A DNA stretch of 64,000 nucleotides from NCBI GenBank assembly GCA_910579935.1, contig CAJTVQ010000002.1, forward strand, positions 62,001 through 126,000. Reading direction: 5' to 3'. Positions 1 through 8,021 of this stretch are shown here, one piece after another. This DNA is from an uncultured Lachnospiraceae bacterium (GTDB taxonomy: Bacteria > Bacillota > Clostridia > Lachnospirales > Lachnospiraceae). The translations under genes and the position numbers were made by a program. The notes under the pieces are model-generated. The model made no database searches. It was not told the DNA's origin and saw nothing but the letters and a program-made list of their open reading frames with translations. How positions within the stretch are numbered: position 1 is the first letter of the stretch; every line of letters starts with the position of its first letter.

Positions 1-1218
1 ATGAAAGCCACAAGCCAGATATACAAGGAATATCTTTCCGGAACAATGGAAGAATGGTGTGTGAAATGTCCGTGCTGCGGCAGATTCCAGCCGTATGAAT
101 GGCGCCGGATCCGTCTTTCTGACGTGACAATGCGGTGTATGCATTGTGACGAATACATACCTGAAATTGACTGGAAGCAGAGCGAACACAAATATATTGC
201 AGAACATCCGGAGCGGCACAGGCGCCGCTCCTTTCATTTGAACGAGCTGGCTTCCCCGTGGGTACACTGGCAGGATATTGTTTATGAGTGGCGCGACGCC
301 AACAAAGATAGAAAGAATTACGGCGATACAAAGAAATTGCAGACATTCATCAATACCGTGCTGGGGGAGCCGTGGGAAGAACGCGGCAAGGGTGCGGATG
401 ATGATTCCCTTCTTGCCCGCCGTGAAAGATACATGGCCGAAATACCGGACGGCGTTCTGTTACTGACTGCATCCGTGGACGTGCAGGATGACCGTTTTGA
501 GGTTGAGATCGTGGGCTGGGGCCACGGGTATGAATCATGGGGAATCAAGATTGAAAAACTCTATGGAAATCTTGAACTTGATGAAACATGGGATAACTTG
601 GAAGCATACCTGGACCGGGAACTTTTCTTTTCATCCGGTGCGGGTCTTTTGATTGCGGCTACCTGCATAGACACGGGCGGCCACTATACAACAAAGTGTT
701 ATCAGTTTTTAAAGAAAATGGAGAAAAAGGGAAAAATGATTTTTGGCATAAAGGGCATGAGCCGGGATAAAGCCGGGGAAGGGATCCCTTTACTCCATAT
801 GGTATCTACAAACAATCAATACAAAGTAAAGGTTTTCATCCTGGGCGTGGATTCCGGGAAAGAAATTGTTGTGACCAGGCTTGCCGCAGTGGATGAAGGG
901 CCGGGCTATTGCCATTTTCCCATAAACAAGGAACTTGGCTATGATGAAACCTACATAAAAGGCCTTAACAGTGAACAGAGGGTCACAGAGGTAAAGGACG
1001 GACGGGCTGTCATTAAGTGGAAAAAGAAATCCGGAACCAGAAATGAACCGCTGGATCTGCGTGTTTACAACACGGCAGCAGTTGAAATCCTGCGTCCGGA
1101 TTTTGACATTCTGGAAAAGAAAGTGAAAGCCGGAATTAACTACATGAAAAAACGGCCGGCATCCGCAGCAAAGAAAAAGAGGAAAACAGGGGCCGTGAAC
1201 CGTGGGATCCGGTTATAG
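1..1218 (+). CDS. Phage terminase large subunit, GpA family (C-terminal part, cut by window edge)
   Basis: This subunit packages DNA into the prohead; the C-terminal part is the nuclease that cuts concatemers. About 405 codons are visible against roughly 600-650 for the family, so the ATPase half lies left of the window and the ATG at base 1 is probably internal. The visible part has a cysteine cluster (CVKCPCC near residue 20, CMHC near residue 46), as in lambda GpA-type terminases. It also has acidic nuclease-type motifs SVDVQDD (about residue 158) and CIDTGGHY (about residue 222). The C-terminus is lysine/arginine rich. The next gene starts 12 bases after the stop, consistent with one late operon. 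Confidence 0.9.
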   Translation: MKATSQIYKEYLSGTMEEWCVKCPCCGRFQPYEWRRIRLSDVTMRCMHCDEYIPEIDWKQSEHKYIAEHPERHRRRSFHLNELASPWVHWQDIVYEWRDANKDRKNYGDTKKLQTFINTVLGEPWEERGKGADDDSLLARRERYMAEIPDGVLLLTASVDVQDDRFEVEIVGWGHGYESWGIKIEKLYGNLELDETWDNLEAYLDRELFFSSGAGLLIAATCIDTGGHYTTKCYQFLKKMEKKGKMIFGIKGMSRDKAGEGIPLLHMVSTNNQYKVKVFILGVDSGKEIVVTRLAAVDEGPGYCHFPINKELGYDETYIKGLNSEQRVTEVKDGRAVIKWKKKSGTRNEPLDLRVYNTAAVEILRPDFDILEKKVKAGINYMKKRPASAAKKKRKTGAVNRGIRL

Positions 1219-1230
1219 GGGGATAAAATC

Positions 1231-1467
1231 ATGAATGAATTAAGAAAAAAGCGGCTGGAACGCTATAAAAAGCGGCTGGAAATGTATTATGAGGCCGAAG
1301 AAGCCGTCCTTTTGAACCAGGAATACACAATAGGCACAAAGAGCCTGAAAAGGGCTGATTTGTCTACAATAAGGGCGGCGATCAGGGATTTGGAAAAACA
1401 GGTGGAGTCCCTGGAAGTGGCCGGCGGTAAAAATAAGGCCGGCAGGTTCATCCCGCGGGATTTATAG
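1231..1467 (+). CDS. Small gpW-like head-tail joining protein (DUF6148 type)
   Basis: A 78-residue, highly charged, mostly helical protein between terminase and portal, exactly where lambda gene W sits. It contains the stretch AEEAVLLNQEYTIG followed by a helix beginning DLSTIRAAIRDLEKQ. I recognise this pattern from small clostridial phage proteins annotated DUF6148 or gpW-like. gpW in lambda closes the filled head and prepares it for tail attachment. The start is an ATG with a GGGGG-type ribosome site. The assignment rests on position and pattern, not on a search. Confidence 0.7.
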   Translation: MNELRKKRLERYKKRLEMYYEAEEAVLLNQEYTIGTKSLKRADLSTIRAAIRDLEKQVESLEVAGGKNKAGRFIPRDL

Positions 1468-1477
1468 GGGGTGCCGC

Positions 1478-3166
1478 ATGAATTTTTTTGACAAAATCGT
1501 TGAAGTGGTAAATCCGGCCGCCGCAGTGCGGCGGGAACATGACCGCTTCAAGCTGCAAACAATACGGTCAATCCGAAATTCCGGCTATGATGAATCCGGA
1601 GCGGCCAGAAATAAAAACTCCATGCGCGGATGGCTGGCATCCAGCAAGACGCCGCAAGAGGACATAGACAAAAATATCCCCATATTGCGGCAGCGGAGCC
1701 GAAGCCTTTATATGTCCGCGCCGCTTGCGGTGTCTGCAATCAAAACGAACCGGACAAACATCATAGGGGAAGGGCTGAAATTAAAAAGTACGATTGACGC
1801 GGAATTTTTAGGGCTTACGCCGGATCATGCCACGGAATGGCAGCAGACGGCGGAAAGGGAGTTCAAATTCTGGGCGGGGTCAAAGTTTTGTGATTCTACC
1901 AGGGTAAATAATTTTTATGAGATCCAGCAGGTGGCCTGTATGTCCTGGCTGATGAACGGGGACGCCTGCATCCTTTTGGAGTATGAGAAGCCTTCAAGGG
2001 CGTTCCCCTATGGGCTGCGCGTCCACTTAATAGAATCGGACAGAGTTTCCACGCCGCACACGACGGGAAGCAACGTTTATTTATACGCGACGAATCCGGA
2101 CAATGGCAACCGGATTTTTAACGGTGTGGAAGTGGATAAAAACAACCGGGTTGTTGCTTACCATGTCTGCAATACATACCCAAACAGTAACCTTTACGCA
2201 AAAAAGGAATGGAAAAGGGTCAAGGCTTTCGGGGATCGCACCGGTGCGCCCGGCGTGCTGATGATTTTTGAAACGGAACGCGCAGAGCAGTACAGGGGGG
2301 TCCCGTATCTGGCGCCGGTCATTGAATCGCTGAAACAGCTTACACGATATAGCGAAGCGGAAATGATGGCGGCCGTTATCAATGGGATTTTTACGGTTTT
2401 TGTAACGTCTGAAAGTGGAACGTCGGAGTTAGGTTTTACTGGCGTTGTGGATGAAGAAGACCGTGTTTCGGATGATAATATAAATTATGAGGTCGGCCCC
2501 GGACTTGTAAATGTGCTGAATACTGGGGAAAAAATAGAGATTGCGGACGCAAAGCGCCCTTCCTCTAATTTTGACGCTTTTGTAACATCCCTTGCAAAAT
2601 ATGTAGGGGCGGCGCTTGAAATCCCCATGGAAGTGCTTATGAAAAGTTTCATGTCCAGTTATTCAGCTTCCAGGGCGGCGCTTTTGGAAGCATGGAAAGC
2701 ATTCCGCATGAAGCGGGCATGGATAGCGGCGGACTTTTGCCAGCCGGTGTATGAGCTTTTCCTTTCTGAAGCAATCGCAACGGGGCGGCTTCATGCGCCC
2801 GGGTTCTTTTTGGATCCCATGATCCGCGCGGCATATTGCGGCGCACAGTGGAACGGGCCGGCGCAAGGAATGGTTGATCCGGTCAAAGAGGTATCAGCCG
2901 CAGAAAAACGGATACAGATCGGCATTTCCACAAGGCAGAGGGAAACCACGGAACTTCTTGGCGGGGATTTTGAAAGCAACGTGGCGCAGCTTGCCAGGGA
3001 AAACCAGATCATGCAGGCCGCCGGCCTATCATCCGGAAAGGCATCTTCCGGCGGTGCGGACGCCGGAAAAGAAAATCTGAAAGAAAGCGAGGAAGAAACA
3101 GATGGAGAGGAAACCGAAAATAACGGCGACGCCGCCGGCGAGGGTGGCGCTGAATCCGAAGAATAA
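1478..3166 (+). CDS. Phage portal protein, lambda gpB family
   Basis: A 562-residue portal subunit; twelve copies form the ring through which DNA enters and leaves the head. The N-terminus (VVNPAAAVRREHDR), the early RSRSLYMSAPLAVSAIKT region and the core PYLAPVIESLKQLTRYSEAE are typical of lambda-type portals. Further along, MSSYSASRAALLEAWKAF is also characteristic. The last 50 residues are Glu/Gly rich and probably disordered. The 3' end overlaps the protease gene by 65 bases in another frame, which suggests translational coupling. Length is normal for the family. Confidence 0.95.
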   Translation: MNFFDKIVEVVNPAAAVRREHDRFKLQTIRSIRNSGYDESGAARNKNSMRGWLASSKTPQEDIDKNIPILRQRSRSLYMSAPLAVSAIKTNRTNIIGEGLKLKSTIDAEFLGLTPDHATEWQQTAEREFKFWAGSKFCDSTRVNNFYEIQQVACMSWLMNGDACILLEYEKPSRAFPYGLRVHLIESDRVSTPHTTGSNVYLYATNPDNGNRIFNGVEVDKNNRVVAYHVCNTYPNSNLYAKKEWKRVKAFGDRTGAPGVLMIFETERAEQYRGVPYLAPVIESLKQLTRYSEAEMMAAVINGIFTVFVTSESGTSELGFTGVVDEEDRVSDDNINYEVGPGLVNVLNTGEKIEIADAKRPSSNFDAFVTSLAKYVGAALEIPMEVLMKSFMSSYSASRAALLEAWKAFRMKRAWIAADFCQPVYELFLSEAIATGRLHAPGFFLDPMIRAAYCGAQWNGPAQGMVDPVKEVSAAEKRIQIGISTRQRETTELLGGDFESNVAQLARENQIMQAAGLSSGKASSGGADAGKENLKESEEETDGEETENNGDAAGEGGAESEE

Positions 3167-4313
3167 CAAGTTCTGGAATTTTGTTGACAATGGGGATTCT
3201 GCAGAATTACAGCTTTTCGGCACGATTGAGAGTGAAGAAAGCTGGTGGGACGATGATTGTATCACATACCGGAACTTTATTGACGAGCTGAACGGGCTTG
3301 GAAACAAAAAGACAATCAATGTGGCCATTAACAGCGTGGGCGGGGATGTATTTGCCGCTAATGCCATATATACGGCGCTGAAAATGAACGCCGCCACAGT
3401 TACGGGAACCATAATGGGGATATGCGCCAGCGCGGCGACGATCGTACTTATGGCGTGCGATAAACGCAGGATTGCCAAAAATGCGATCCTCATGGCCCAT
3501 AATCCTTCCGTGAGCCTATGGGGTTCCTACCAGGCGGACGATCTGATCAGGCTGGCAGAGGTCACGAACACGGTCAAAAAATCCATTGTCGCGGCCTATA
3601 TGGAGCGCCTGGACAAGACAGAGGACGAAATCGGGGAACTTATGGATGCGGAAAGCTGGTATGTCGGGCAGGAAGCCATAGACGCCGGATTTTGCGACGG
3701 GCTGATTGAGGATGATTTTTCAAACAGTGCATTTTCTAATTGTTTCAAGGTGGATGGAGTTTCCTACACTTACGGAAAGTATATGGAAAACTTTGTTCCG
3801 GATGAAATACGGAAAAAGGTCCAGGCACTTTCTAAAACGCCGCGGAAGGGAGCCGGGGATTTTTCAAATAAACCAATTTCACAGAAAGGAAGTAAAAAGA
3901 TGGAAGAAAACATGGTAACGCCGGAAATCAAAGACGCTGCAGGGCTGAAAGCGGCATATCCGGAAATGTGTGCCCAAATTGCGGCGGAAGCCGTAAAGAA
4001 TGAGCGGGAAAGGCTGAAGGCCATTGACGAGATGGCGCAGGGAATCCCGGCTGACGTTCTGGAAAAGGCAAAATACACGGAGCCGGTCCCGGCCGCCGAT
4101 CTTGCGCTGGCACAGATGAAAGCCAACAACAGGGCCGGCCAGAAATTCATGGACGATCTGGAAAAGGATCTGGAAACATCCGGAGCGGCAGCAGTCGGCG
4201 GGGATCCCAATTCCGGCTATGATCCGGAAGGAGAACAGCGGGCGCAGAGCGCCGAAAAAGTGAGCGGGTTTGCCGCAATGCTTAAAAAAGACAAGAGAAG
4301 GGAGAAGAAATAA
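3102..4313 (+). CDS. ClpP-like prohead protease fused to scaffold domain (lambda gpC-like)
   Basis: A 403-residue maturation protease that clears scaffold from the prohead. The N-terminal 250 residues are a ClpP/S49-type serine protease fold. The nucleophile is likely Ser110 in GICASAAT and the base is likely His133 in MAHNP; INSVGGD near residue 77 is the usual oxyanion-loop motif. Residues after about 265 are charged, helical and scaffold-like. The ATG is preceded by GAGGA and lies inside the end of the portal gene. A second, in-frame start at 3900 with its own ribosome site would make the scaffold part alone (listed separately). Confidence 0.93.
   Translation: MERKPKITATPPARVALNPKNNKFWNFVDNGDSAELQLFGTIESEESWWDDDCITYRNFIDELNGLGNKKTINVAINSVGGDVFAANAIYTALKMNAATVTGTIMGICASAATIVLMACDKRRIAKNAILMAHNPSVSLWGSYQADDLIRLAEVTNTVKKSIVAAYMERLDKTEDEIGELMDAESWYVGQEAIDAGFCDGLIEDDFSNSAFSNCFKVDGVSYTYGKYMENFVPDEIRKKVQALSKTPRKGAGDFSNKPISQKGSKKMEENMVTPEIKDAAGLKAAYPEMCAQIAAEAVKNERERLKAIDEMAQGIPADVLEKAKYTEPVPAADLALAQMKANNRAGQKFMDDLEKDLETSGAAAVGGDPNSGYDPEGEQRAQSAEKVSGFAAMLKKDKRREKK
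3900..4313 (+). CDS. Nested scaffold protein made from internal start (lambda Nu3-like)
   Basis: Inside the protease gene and in the same frame, ATG 3900 is preceded by AAAGGA at 3885-3890 with a 9-base gap, a good ribosome site in an otherwise coding context. The product would be 137 residues beginning MEENMVTPEIKDAAGL. It is rich in Glu, Lys and Ala, predicted helical, and contains no protease residues. In lambda, scaffold Nu3 is made in this way from within gene C, so the arrangement is known for the family. That this copy is actually used is inference. Confidence 0.72.
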   Translation: MEENMVTPEIKDAAGLKAAYPEMCAQIAAEAVKNERERLKAIDEMAQGIPADVLEKAKYTEPVPAADLALAQMKANNRAGQKFMDDLEKDLETSGAAAVGGDPNSGYDPEGEQRAQSAEKVSGFAAMLKKDKRREKK

Positions 4314-4738
4314 TGAATATGTTTGCAAAAACAGGGGAATTTAAGCCGGATTCGCTCATTGTATCACCGGATTTTCCCATTCTGAAAGAGGGGATCGGCC
4401 TGAAAGCCGGGTACGGCGTGTTAAAACGCGGATCCCTTATCATGAAAGGTTCCGACAAGGCTGGATATATCGCCGGAACCACGGTTGAGATTAAAAAAGG
4501 GGAAGGCGAGAGTGCCACAACTTCCAACATGGAAATGAAAATTTTCGGAATCCTTGCGGATGATACCGATACGGGAACCGACAAGACGGCGGACAATGTG
4601 CCGGCCGTTGCATATCAGAGCGGGGAGTTCAACCGGGAGGCCGTGATTGTTTCCGGAGAGGATGCAACTATTAATACTTACGAGGACGATTTAAAGGGGA
4701 TCAATATCTACCTTCGCAGCGTCCAGAATTACGAGTAA
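4313..4738 (+). CDS. Head decoration protein (lambda gpD-like)
   Basis: A 141-residue protein expected to sit as trimers on the outside of the expanded capsid and stabilise it. The motifs YGVLKRGSLIM, KIFGILADDTDTG and VPAVAYQSGEFNREAVIV are the pattern of gpD-type decoration proteins, whose fold is a beta-tulip. The start codon overlaps the protease stop by one base (TAATG), so translation is coupled. It sits directly before the major capsid gene as in lambda. Confidence 0.88.
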   Translation: MNMFAKTGEFKPDSLIVSPDFPILKEGIGLKAGYGVLKRGSLIMKGSDKAGYIAGTTVEIKKGEGESATTSNMEMKIFGILADDTDTGTDKTADNVPAVAYQSGEFNREAVIVSGEDATINTYEDDLKGINIYLRSVQNYE

Positions 4739-4750
4739 GGGGGGCTTAAA

Positions 4751-5794
4751 ATGGCAGAGTATACCACGATTGAAATGATACAGGCGATTGACCAGACACC
4801 GCCGGTTCGGAGCTTTCTGCAAAAGACTTTATTTCCGGGTGATGAAACGCACGTTACGGAAAAGGTTGAGTTTGACGTAAGAAAAGGAAAGCGCATTATG
4901 GCGCCTTTCGTTTCCCCGCGCAAGGGCGGCAAAGTGATCACGCGCCAGGGATTCCAGACGAATCAGTTCACAACGCCGAAAATCGCGCCGGAAAGGGTTC
5001 TGACCGTTGACGACATAACAAAAAGGACGCTGGGGGAAAATGTCTACTCACAGAGGACACCGGCCGAACGCGAGGATGAGCTTTTGGCGAAAGATTTTAC
5101 AGACCTTGAAGAATCCATTGACAGAAGAAAAGAATGGATGTGCCGCCAGGTAATCTATGAAGGGAAACTGGATGTGATTGACGAGGATGAAGGCGTTGAC
5201 GTGCAGGTTGATTTTGGTTTCACAAATATTTATGTGCTGGGGGCTGATGAAGTCTGGTCGCTGGCAACCGTGGATCCGTTGAAAACGCTTCGGCCGATCA
5301 GAAAGAAAATCATCAAAGACACAGGCAGAGCGCCGGACATGATGCTTTTTTCGTCTGACGCAATAGAGGATTTCATGGACAATCCTTTCATCATCAAGGC
5401 AATGGATGTTCTGAAAATGAAAAATGTTGTGATTGAGCCGCGTGTCGTGGATCCGGCGCTGACTTTTTACGGCAGGATCGCAGAACTTGACATGGATATT
5501 TATACCTATGACGAGTGGTTTTTGAATGACGACGGAGAGGAAGAAGCACTTATCCCGCCCGGAACCGTGCTGATGTGCCATTCCACGGGCGAAGGCCAGA
5601 TCGAATATGGACTTGTCACGCAGATGGAAGATAAAAAATTCCAGTCATATGAAGGGCGCCTGGTTCCCAAAGTGTGGGCGGATGAAAAAGACGAGGTTAA
5701 AAAGGTACGGCTGACATCCAGACCGCTTCCGCGTCCGTTTGATGTGGGAAGCTGGGCGGTTATCTATGTAAACAGGAGCGCAGCGGCAGGCTGA
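4751..5794 (+). CDS. Major capsid protein (lambda gpE family)
   Basis: A 347-residue shell subunit with the HK97-type fold expected for gpE proteins. Recognisable family segments are TRQGFQTNQFTTPKIAPER, DDITKRTLGEN, and near the end GLVTQMEDKKFQSYEGRLVPKVW followed by PLPRPFDVGSWAV. The ATG has a GGGGGG-containing ribosome site ending 7 bases upstream. Length is usual for the family (about 340 residues). It follows the decoration gene by 12 bases and heads the capsid/connector part of the operon. Confidence 0.95.
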   Translation: MAEYTTIEMIQAIDQTPPVRSFLQKTLFPGDETHVTEKVEFDVRKGKRIMAPFVSPRKGGKVITRQGFQTNQFTTPKIAPERVLTVDDITKRTLGENVYSQRTPAEREDELLAKDFTDLEESIDRRKEWMCRQVIYEGKLDVIDEDEGVDVQVDFGFTNIYVLGADEVWSLATVDPLKTLRPIRKKIIKDTGRAPDMMLFSSDAIEDFMDNPFIIKAMDVLKMKNVVIEPRVVDPALTFYGRIAELDMDIYTYDEWFLNDDGEEEALIPPGTVLMCHSTGEGQIEYGLVTQMEDKKFQSYEGRLVPKVWADEKDEVKKVRLTSRPLPRPFDVGSWAVIYVNRSAAAG

Positions 5795-5812
5795 GAAAAG
5801 GGGGAAATAAAA

Positions 5813-6250
5813 ATGCGATACAAAACAAAAGTAACAGTCACCACGCAGGGAAAAGTTTTCAAGCCGGGCTCCATCCTTCCGGATGACCTTTCAAAGTCTG
5901 ACCTGGCATTTCTGAAATCAAAGAAGTTCGTTGAACCGGCAGATGTACCGGCCGCCGCTTACGAGGAACAGGAGGAAGAACCGGAGGATGAACAGGAGCA
6001 GGAAAACAGTGGTTTTGACGGTTTTAACGTAACGGAGCCGGACGGGATGAAAAATACGGATGAAATCCGGAAAATCCGGTCAAAGAAAGATGTTGCTGCA
6101 TACGCAAAAAAAATCGGGCTTGACCTGGGGGAAAATTATGAGGAAAAGAGCCTGAAAGACCTTCAGGCCATGGTCATTGATTTCCAGGAAGAGCAGATGG
6201 AAGGCGGCGCTGATACTGAAGAGGGAGTGATGTTTCATGAGGTCATTTAA
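5813..6250 (+). CDS. Head completion protein candidate (gpFI position) with HeH/LEM-like C-terminus
   Basis: A 145-residue protein directly after the capsid gene, the place of lambda gpFI. It has three parts: a basic beta-rich N-terminus (YKTKVTVTTQGKVFKPGSIL), a very acidic Glu/Gln linker (residues about 50-65), and a C-terminal helical segment (SKKDVAAYAKKIGLDLGEN) resembling the small HeH/LEM motif often found in phage head proteins. The role is inferred from position. The last 14 bases overlap the next gene. Confidence 0.6.
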   Translation: MRYKTKVTVTTQGKVFKPGSILPDDLSKSDLAFLKSKKFVEPADVPAAAYEEQEEEPEDEQEQENSGFDGFNVTEPDGMKNTDEIRKIRSKKDVAAYAKKIGLDLGENYEEKSLKDLQAMVIDFQEEQMEGGADTEEGVMFHEVI

Positions 6251-6563
6251 AGAACTTCTGGTACAGGACGTAAAAGCGGCATTCCTTAACCCGATGGAAT
6301 TTGGGGAGGAACACACAGTCGACGGAACCTCCATGCTGATTATCATTGATGAAAACGAACTGGTACAGCGGGAAAAGAAATATAAAACAATGACGGAGGG
6401 GCTGCATACAAAGCAGCTCCTTATCTATGTTTCCGCAGGGGAAGTCGGTGAACCGCCGCTTATCGGCAGACTGCTGGAACTGGACGGGGAATATTATGTG
6501 GTAACGGATGTGGCGGACGAGGGTGGAATATATTCCATAAGTCTGGAGGCGAATGAATCATGA
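6237..6563 (+). CDS. Head-tail connector candidate (gpFII-like)
   Basis: A 108-residue protein with the compact beta-strand pattern of small head-tail joining proteins. It begins MRSFKELLVQDVKAAFLNP and has a core of strands around TSMLIIIDENEL, LLIYVSAGEVGEPP and GEYYVVTDVADEGGIYSISLEANE. Lambda gpFII occupies this slot and forms the surface for tail docking. A GAGGGAG ribosome site lies inside the previous gene. The next gene overlaps the stop by 4 bases (ATGA). The function is inferred from fold pattern and position. Confidence 0.68.
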   Translation: MRSFKELLVQDVKAAFLNPMEFGEEHTVDGTSMLIIIDENELVQREKKYKTMTEGLHTKQLLIYVSAGEVGEPPLIGRLLELDGEYYVVTDVADEGGIYSISLEANES

Positions 6564-7228
6564 TTGTATATGTTCCGCAGGATGTCTATGACAGGCTTTA
6601 TACACGCCTGAAGGATATGCCGGAGAAAATACCGGACACACTAAAAAAAACAATTAATAATGCAGCAAAGGAAGCAGAAAAAAGTTTACCAAAGGAAGTA
6701 AAAAAAGAATATGTCCTGAAAGACGCGATAAACAGGGTTAAGGAATCAACGTCAGTGGAAAAGGCAACAGCAAGGCGTCCCGGGGCCACTATTGAGATAA
6801 AAGGTGGGCCGGTTCCGTTATATGATTTCCAAAGAAGAAAAAACGGCGCAAGGACCGCGGCAAAGGCCCGCGTACTAACTGTAAGTTCTATGAAGCAGTT
6901 AATATTAAGGGGAGGGGACGATAACGGAAAAGATTTAAAGGCGTTTATACAAGAAATGAAAAATGGACATATGGGGATTTTCCGAAGGTTAAATAGTGAG
7001 GAAAGAAAAAAGCAGCAAAAATATTTCGATGGAAGGGATTACAGAAAATCGGGGTATGAAAAGGGAGAAAGAGAAGTAAAAAGAAATGCAATAAAACAGC
7101 TGTACAGCGTATCAATGCCGCAAATGGCAGAAAATAAAGAGGTTTCTAAAGAAGTAAGGGATATTATCATGGAGGAACTGCGCAACAGTATGGAAAAGCA
7201 TATTGCATCAGTCATGGAGGGATTGTGA
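6560..7228 (+). CDS. Minor tail protein Z-like (gpZ / tail completion)
   Basis: A 222-residue, very basic helical protein. The early region (LKDMPEKIPDTLKKTINNAAKEAEKSL) and the central GGPVPLYDFQ segment match the GpZ/gp10-type tail completion proteins that join tail to head. Base use is more A-rich here and in the next gene than in the capsid genes (AAA and AGA codons dominate), which may mark a separately acquired module. It starts within the previous stop (ATGA) after a GGAGG site, and its stop overlaps the next start by one base. Confidence 0.7.
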   Translation: MIVYVPQDVYDRLYTRLKDMPEKIPDTLKKTINNAAKEAEKSLPKEVKKEYVLKDAINRVKESTSVEKATARRPGATIEIKGGPVPLYDFQRRKNGARTAAKARVLTVSSMKQLILRGGDDNGKDLKAFIQEMKNGHMGIFRRLNSEERKKQQKYFDGRDYRKSGYEKGEREVKRNAIKQLYSVSMPQMAENKEVSKEVRDIIMEELRNSMEKHIASVMEGL

Positions 7229-7698
7229 TGGTGCCAGTAATATTTGCAGAGGAATTGGCAGACGAATTGGGAATCATACTTTCCCATATGCAGCTTCCAA
7301 ATCCATCAGGCGGACGGACAAACATAAATATTTTCCAGTTTGGCCTGCCAATAGAAAAAACAAAAGAAGAAAGTAAGAAAAAGTTTCCATATGTGCTTAT
7401 TACCCTGCAGGAAGGAAATATTACGGGAGAAAGATCAGACCCGCAGAAGGTACATATATATCTCCTGATAGGAGTGTATGATGACGGCACGGATAATCAG
7501 GGGAAAAAGCATGTACTCAACATAATCAATGATATATGTGAGCGGTTCCTGAAGGATCCTGTGCTAAAAGGAAGATACTATGCAGATAAAGAAATAAAGT
7601 GGGTAGTAGACGATGATGAAGAATACCCATACCACTACGGCGCGGTATGGATGACATTCAATATTCCAACATTCAGAAGGGAGAACAGATACGCATGA
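7228..7698 (+). CDS. Tail terminator candidate (lambda gpU position)
   Basis: A 156-residue alpha/beta protein. ATG 7228 is chosen over GTG 7225 because GGAGG at 7216-7220 gives a 7-base gap to it. The central FPYVLITLQEGN, HIYLLIGVYDDGTDNQG and later EYPYHYGAVWMTFNIP pattern is what I expect of small tail terminator proteins that cap the tail tube and stop its growth. It lies between gpZ and the sheath. There is a 4-base overlap with the next gene. The role is inferred. Confidence 0.6.
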   Translation: MVPVIFAEELADELGIILSHMQLPNPSGGRTNINIFQFGLPIEKTKEESKKKFPYVLITLQEGNITGERSDPQKVHIYLLIGVYDDGTDNQGKKHVLNIINDICERFLKDPVLKGRYYADKEIKWVVDDDEEYPYHYGAVWMTFNIPTFRRENRYA

Positions 7699-8009
7699 GT
7701 GAAGAAAAGAAAGAAGATGGAATTGTACAGAAAGAAACAAAAAGAAAAGCAGCAAGGCAGGAGACCGGAAGAACGGAGACCGGAAGAACGGAAACCGTCA
7801 TGTATATCGGACCGACCATCAAAAATGTGGCAGTAACAGGAACCCTGTACAACAATGGGCTGCCGGAATCCTTAAAGAAGGAAGCAGAGAAACAGCAGGC
7901 AATCAGTAATCTGATCGTGCCGGTAGGAGAACTGGCAGCAGCACAGAGGGAACTTGCCATTCCGGGCAGTGCACTGGCGGTCATTTATGGAAAAGTCGTT
8001 ACGGGATAG
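7695..8009 (+). CDS. Conserved-looking small phage protein before tail sheath, function unknown
   Basis: 104 residues from ATG 7695, which overlaps the previous stop as ATGA. The N-terminal 35 residues are charged and include a short repeat, ETGR-TETGR-TET. The rest is a compact domain starting YIGPTIKNVAVTGTLYNNG and ending IPGSALAVIYGKV. I do not recognise the family. Its place between tail terminator and sheath suggests a tail assembly or sheath-associated role, but nothing in the sequence proves this. Confidence 0.65.
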   Translation: MSEEKKEDGIVQKETKRKAARQETGRTETGRTETVMYIGPTIKNVAVTGTLYNNGLPESLKKEAEKQQAISNLIVPVGELAAAQRELAIPGSALAVIYGKVVTG

Positions 8010-8021
8010 GAGGATTATGAG

